From NCBI RefSeq assembly GCF_028882275.1, contig NZ_JARBUT010000004.1, positions 62,001 to 126,000 of the forward strand: 64,000 bases of DNA, given 5' to 3'. The notes below the pieces were generated by a model. The model saw nothing but the letters and a program-made list of their open reading frames with translations, was not told the DNA's origin and ran no database searches. Below are positions 63,751 through 64,000 of the stretch, piece after piece. Origin of the DNA: Nocardiopsis sp. N85. Its GTDB lineage: Bacteria > Actinomycetota > Actinomycetes > Streptosporangiales > Streptosporangiaceae. The translations under genes and the position numbers were made by a program. Position 1 is the stretch's first letter, and each line of letters starts with the position of its first letter.

Positions 63751-64000
63751 GTGCTCGACAGGGCGGCGCGGGCCCTCGGTCTCAGGACCGACCCCGCCAT
63801 CTTCTTCGGCGCGGTGGGAATGACGACGCTCTTCGTGGTGTGCGCCATCGTCTTCACCGGCACGGTGGACGCGGTCTTCGGCGCGATGTCCGACTGGATC
63901 CTCGTCCACCTCGGATGGTTCTACATCCTCGGGGTCACGACCTTTCTGGCCTTCCTCATCTGGATCGCCCTGAGCCGGTACGGCCGGGTCCGACTCGGCC
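63751..64000 (+). CDS. BCCT family transporter, N-terminal part (runs off the window)
   Basis: An open frame from GTG at 63751, behind GGGGAGG, continues to the window end without a stop (83 codons seen). The visible part holds the first two membrane helices: IFFGAVGMTTLFVVCAIVFTG near residues 18-38 and LGWFYILGVTTFLAFLIWIAL near 54-74, then SRYGRVRLG. This pattern, with the LGWFY block and the SRYGRVRLG loop, is characteristic of BCCT choline/betaine carriers (BetT type). It is the second BCCT gene in the window and, unlike the first, has a normal start. Confidence 0.85.
   Translation, partial: MLDRAARALGLRTDPAIFFGAVGMTTLFVVCAIVFTGTVDAVFGAMSDWILVHLGWFYILGVTTFLAFLIWIALSRYGRVRLG

Overview
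The window is one contiguous piece of a high-GC actinobacterial chromosome. Evidence: strong G/C third-position bias, many GTG and TTG starts behind GGAGG-type sites, GC-rich terminator hairpins, and the order proS - rimP - nusA - ylxR - infB - DUF503 - rbfA - truB - ribF - rpsO - pnp - M16 peptidase, which is conserved in Streptomyces-like genomes. The mix of an isorenieratene-type carotenoid cluster, BCCT transporters and F420-type oxidoreductases fits a Nocardiopsis-like member of the Streptosporangiales. That genus guess is inference. No rRNA, tRNA, CRISPR array, prophage or insertion sequence was seen.

1-17.4 kb is the housekeeping block: prolyl-tRNA synthetase, the RimP/NusA/YlxR/IF2 transcription-translation operon, ribosome maturation (RbfA, TruB), flavin synthesis (RibF), ribosomal protein S15, PNPase and a processing-type peptidase. 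Most units end in very strong hairpins. IF2 has a long, repeat-rich N-terminal linker and an odd leader of overlapping micro-ORFs.

17.4-22.8 kb is leftward. It holds an ECF sigma factor, a membrane protein, a Tat-exported Dyp peroxidase and a PCu(A)C copper chaperone (copper/haem functions outside the membrane), then a BCCT osmolyte transporter with an Hsp20 gene. The BCCT gene appears to start at ATC. 23.0-35.8 kb is a carotenoid region: MarR regulator, crtE-crtI-crtB-Rieske protein rightward, crtU-crtT leftward, crtY rightward and a B12-type LitR/CarH regulator, followed by DUF4383 and SDR genes. A PIN/HTH toxin-antitoxin pair, with the toxin frameshifted, sits between the two convergent crt operons.

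35.9-44.3 kb holds an MMPL exporter, a class IV aminotransferase, and a GntR-controlled 5-oxoproline-type operon (NRAMP-like transporter, pxpA, pxpB, pxpC, DUF1445). This matches the B. subtilis ycsF-ycsG-ycsI-kipI-kipA set. 44.3-64 kb is accessory: VWA protein, BASS/ACR3-like transporter, regulator-enzyme pairs (TetR/transporter, AraC/NmrA, TetR/FAD monooxygenase, DJ-1-AraC/isochorismatase, LysR/quinone-type reductase), a HAD-GNAT fusion, an LLM oxidoreductase, a membrane endonuclease/phosphatase-fold protein, an aldo/keto reductase, an alpha/beta hydrolase and the start of a second BCCT transporter cut by the window end. Several pairs carry visible operator-like palindromes.
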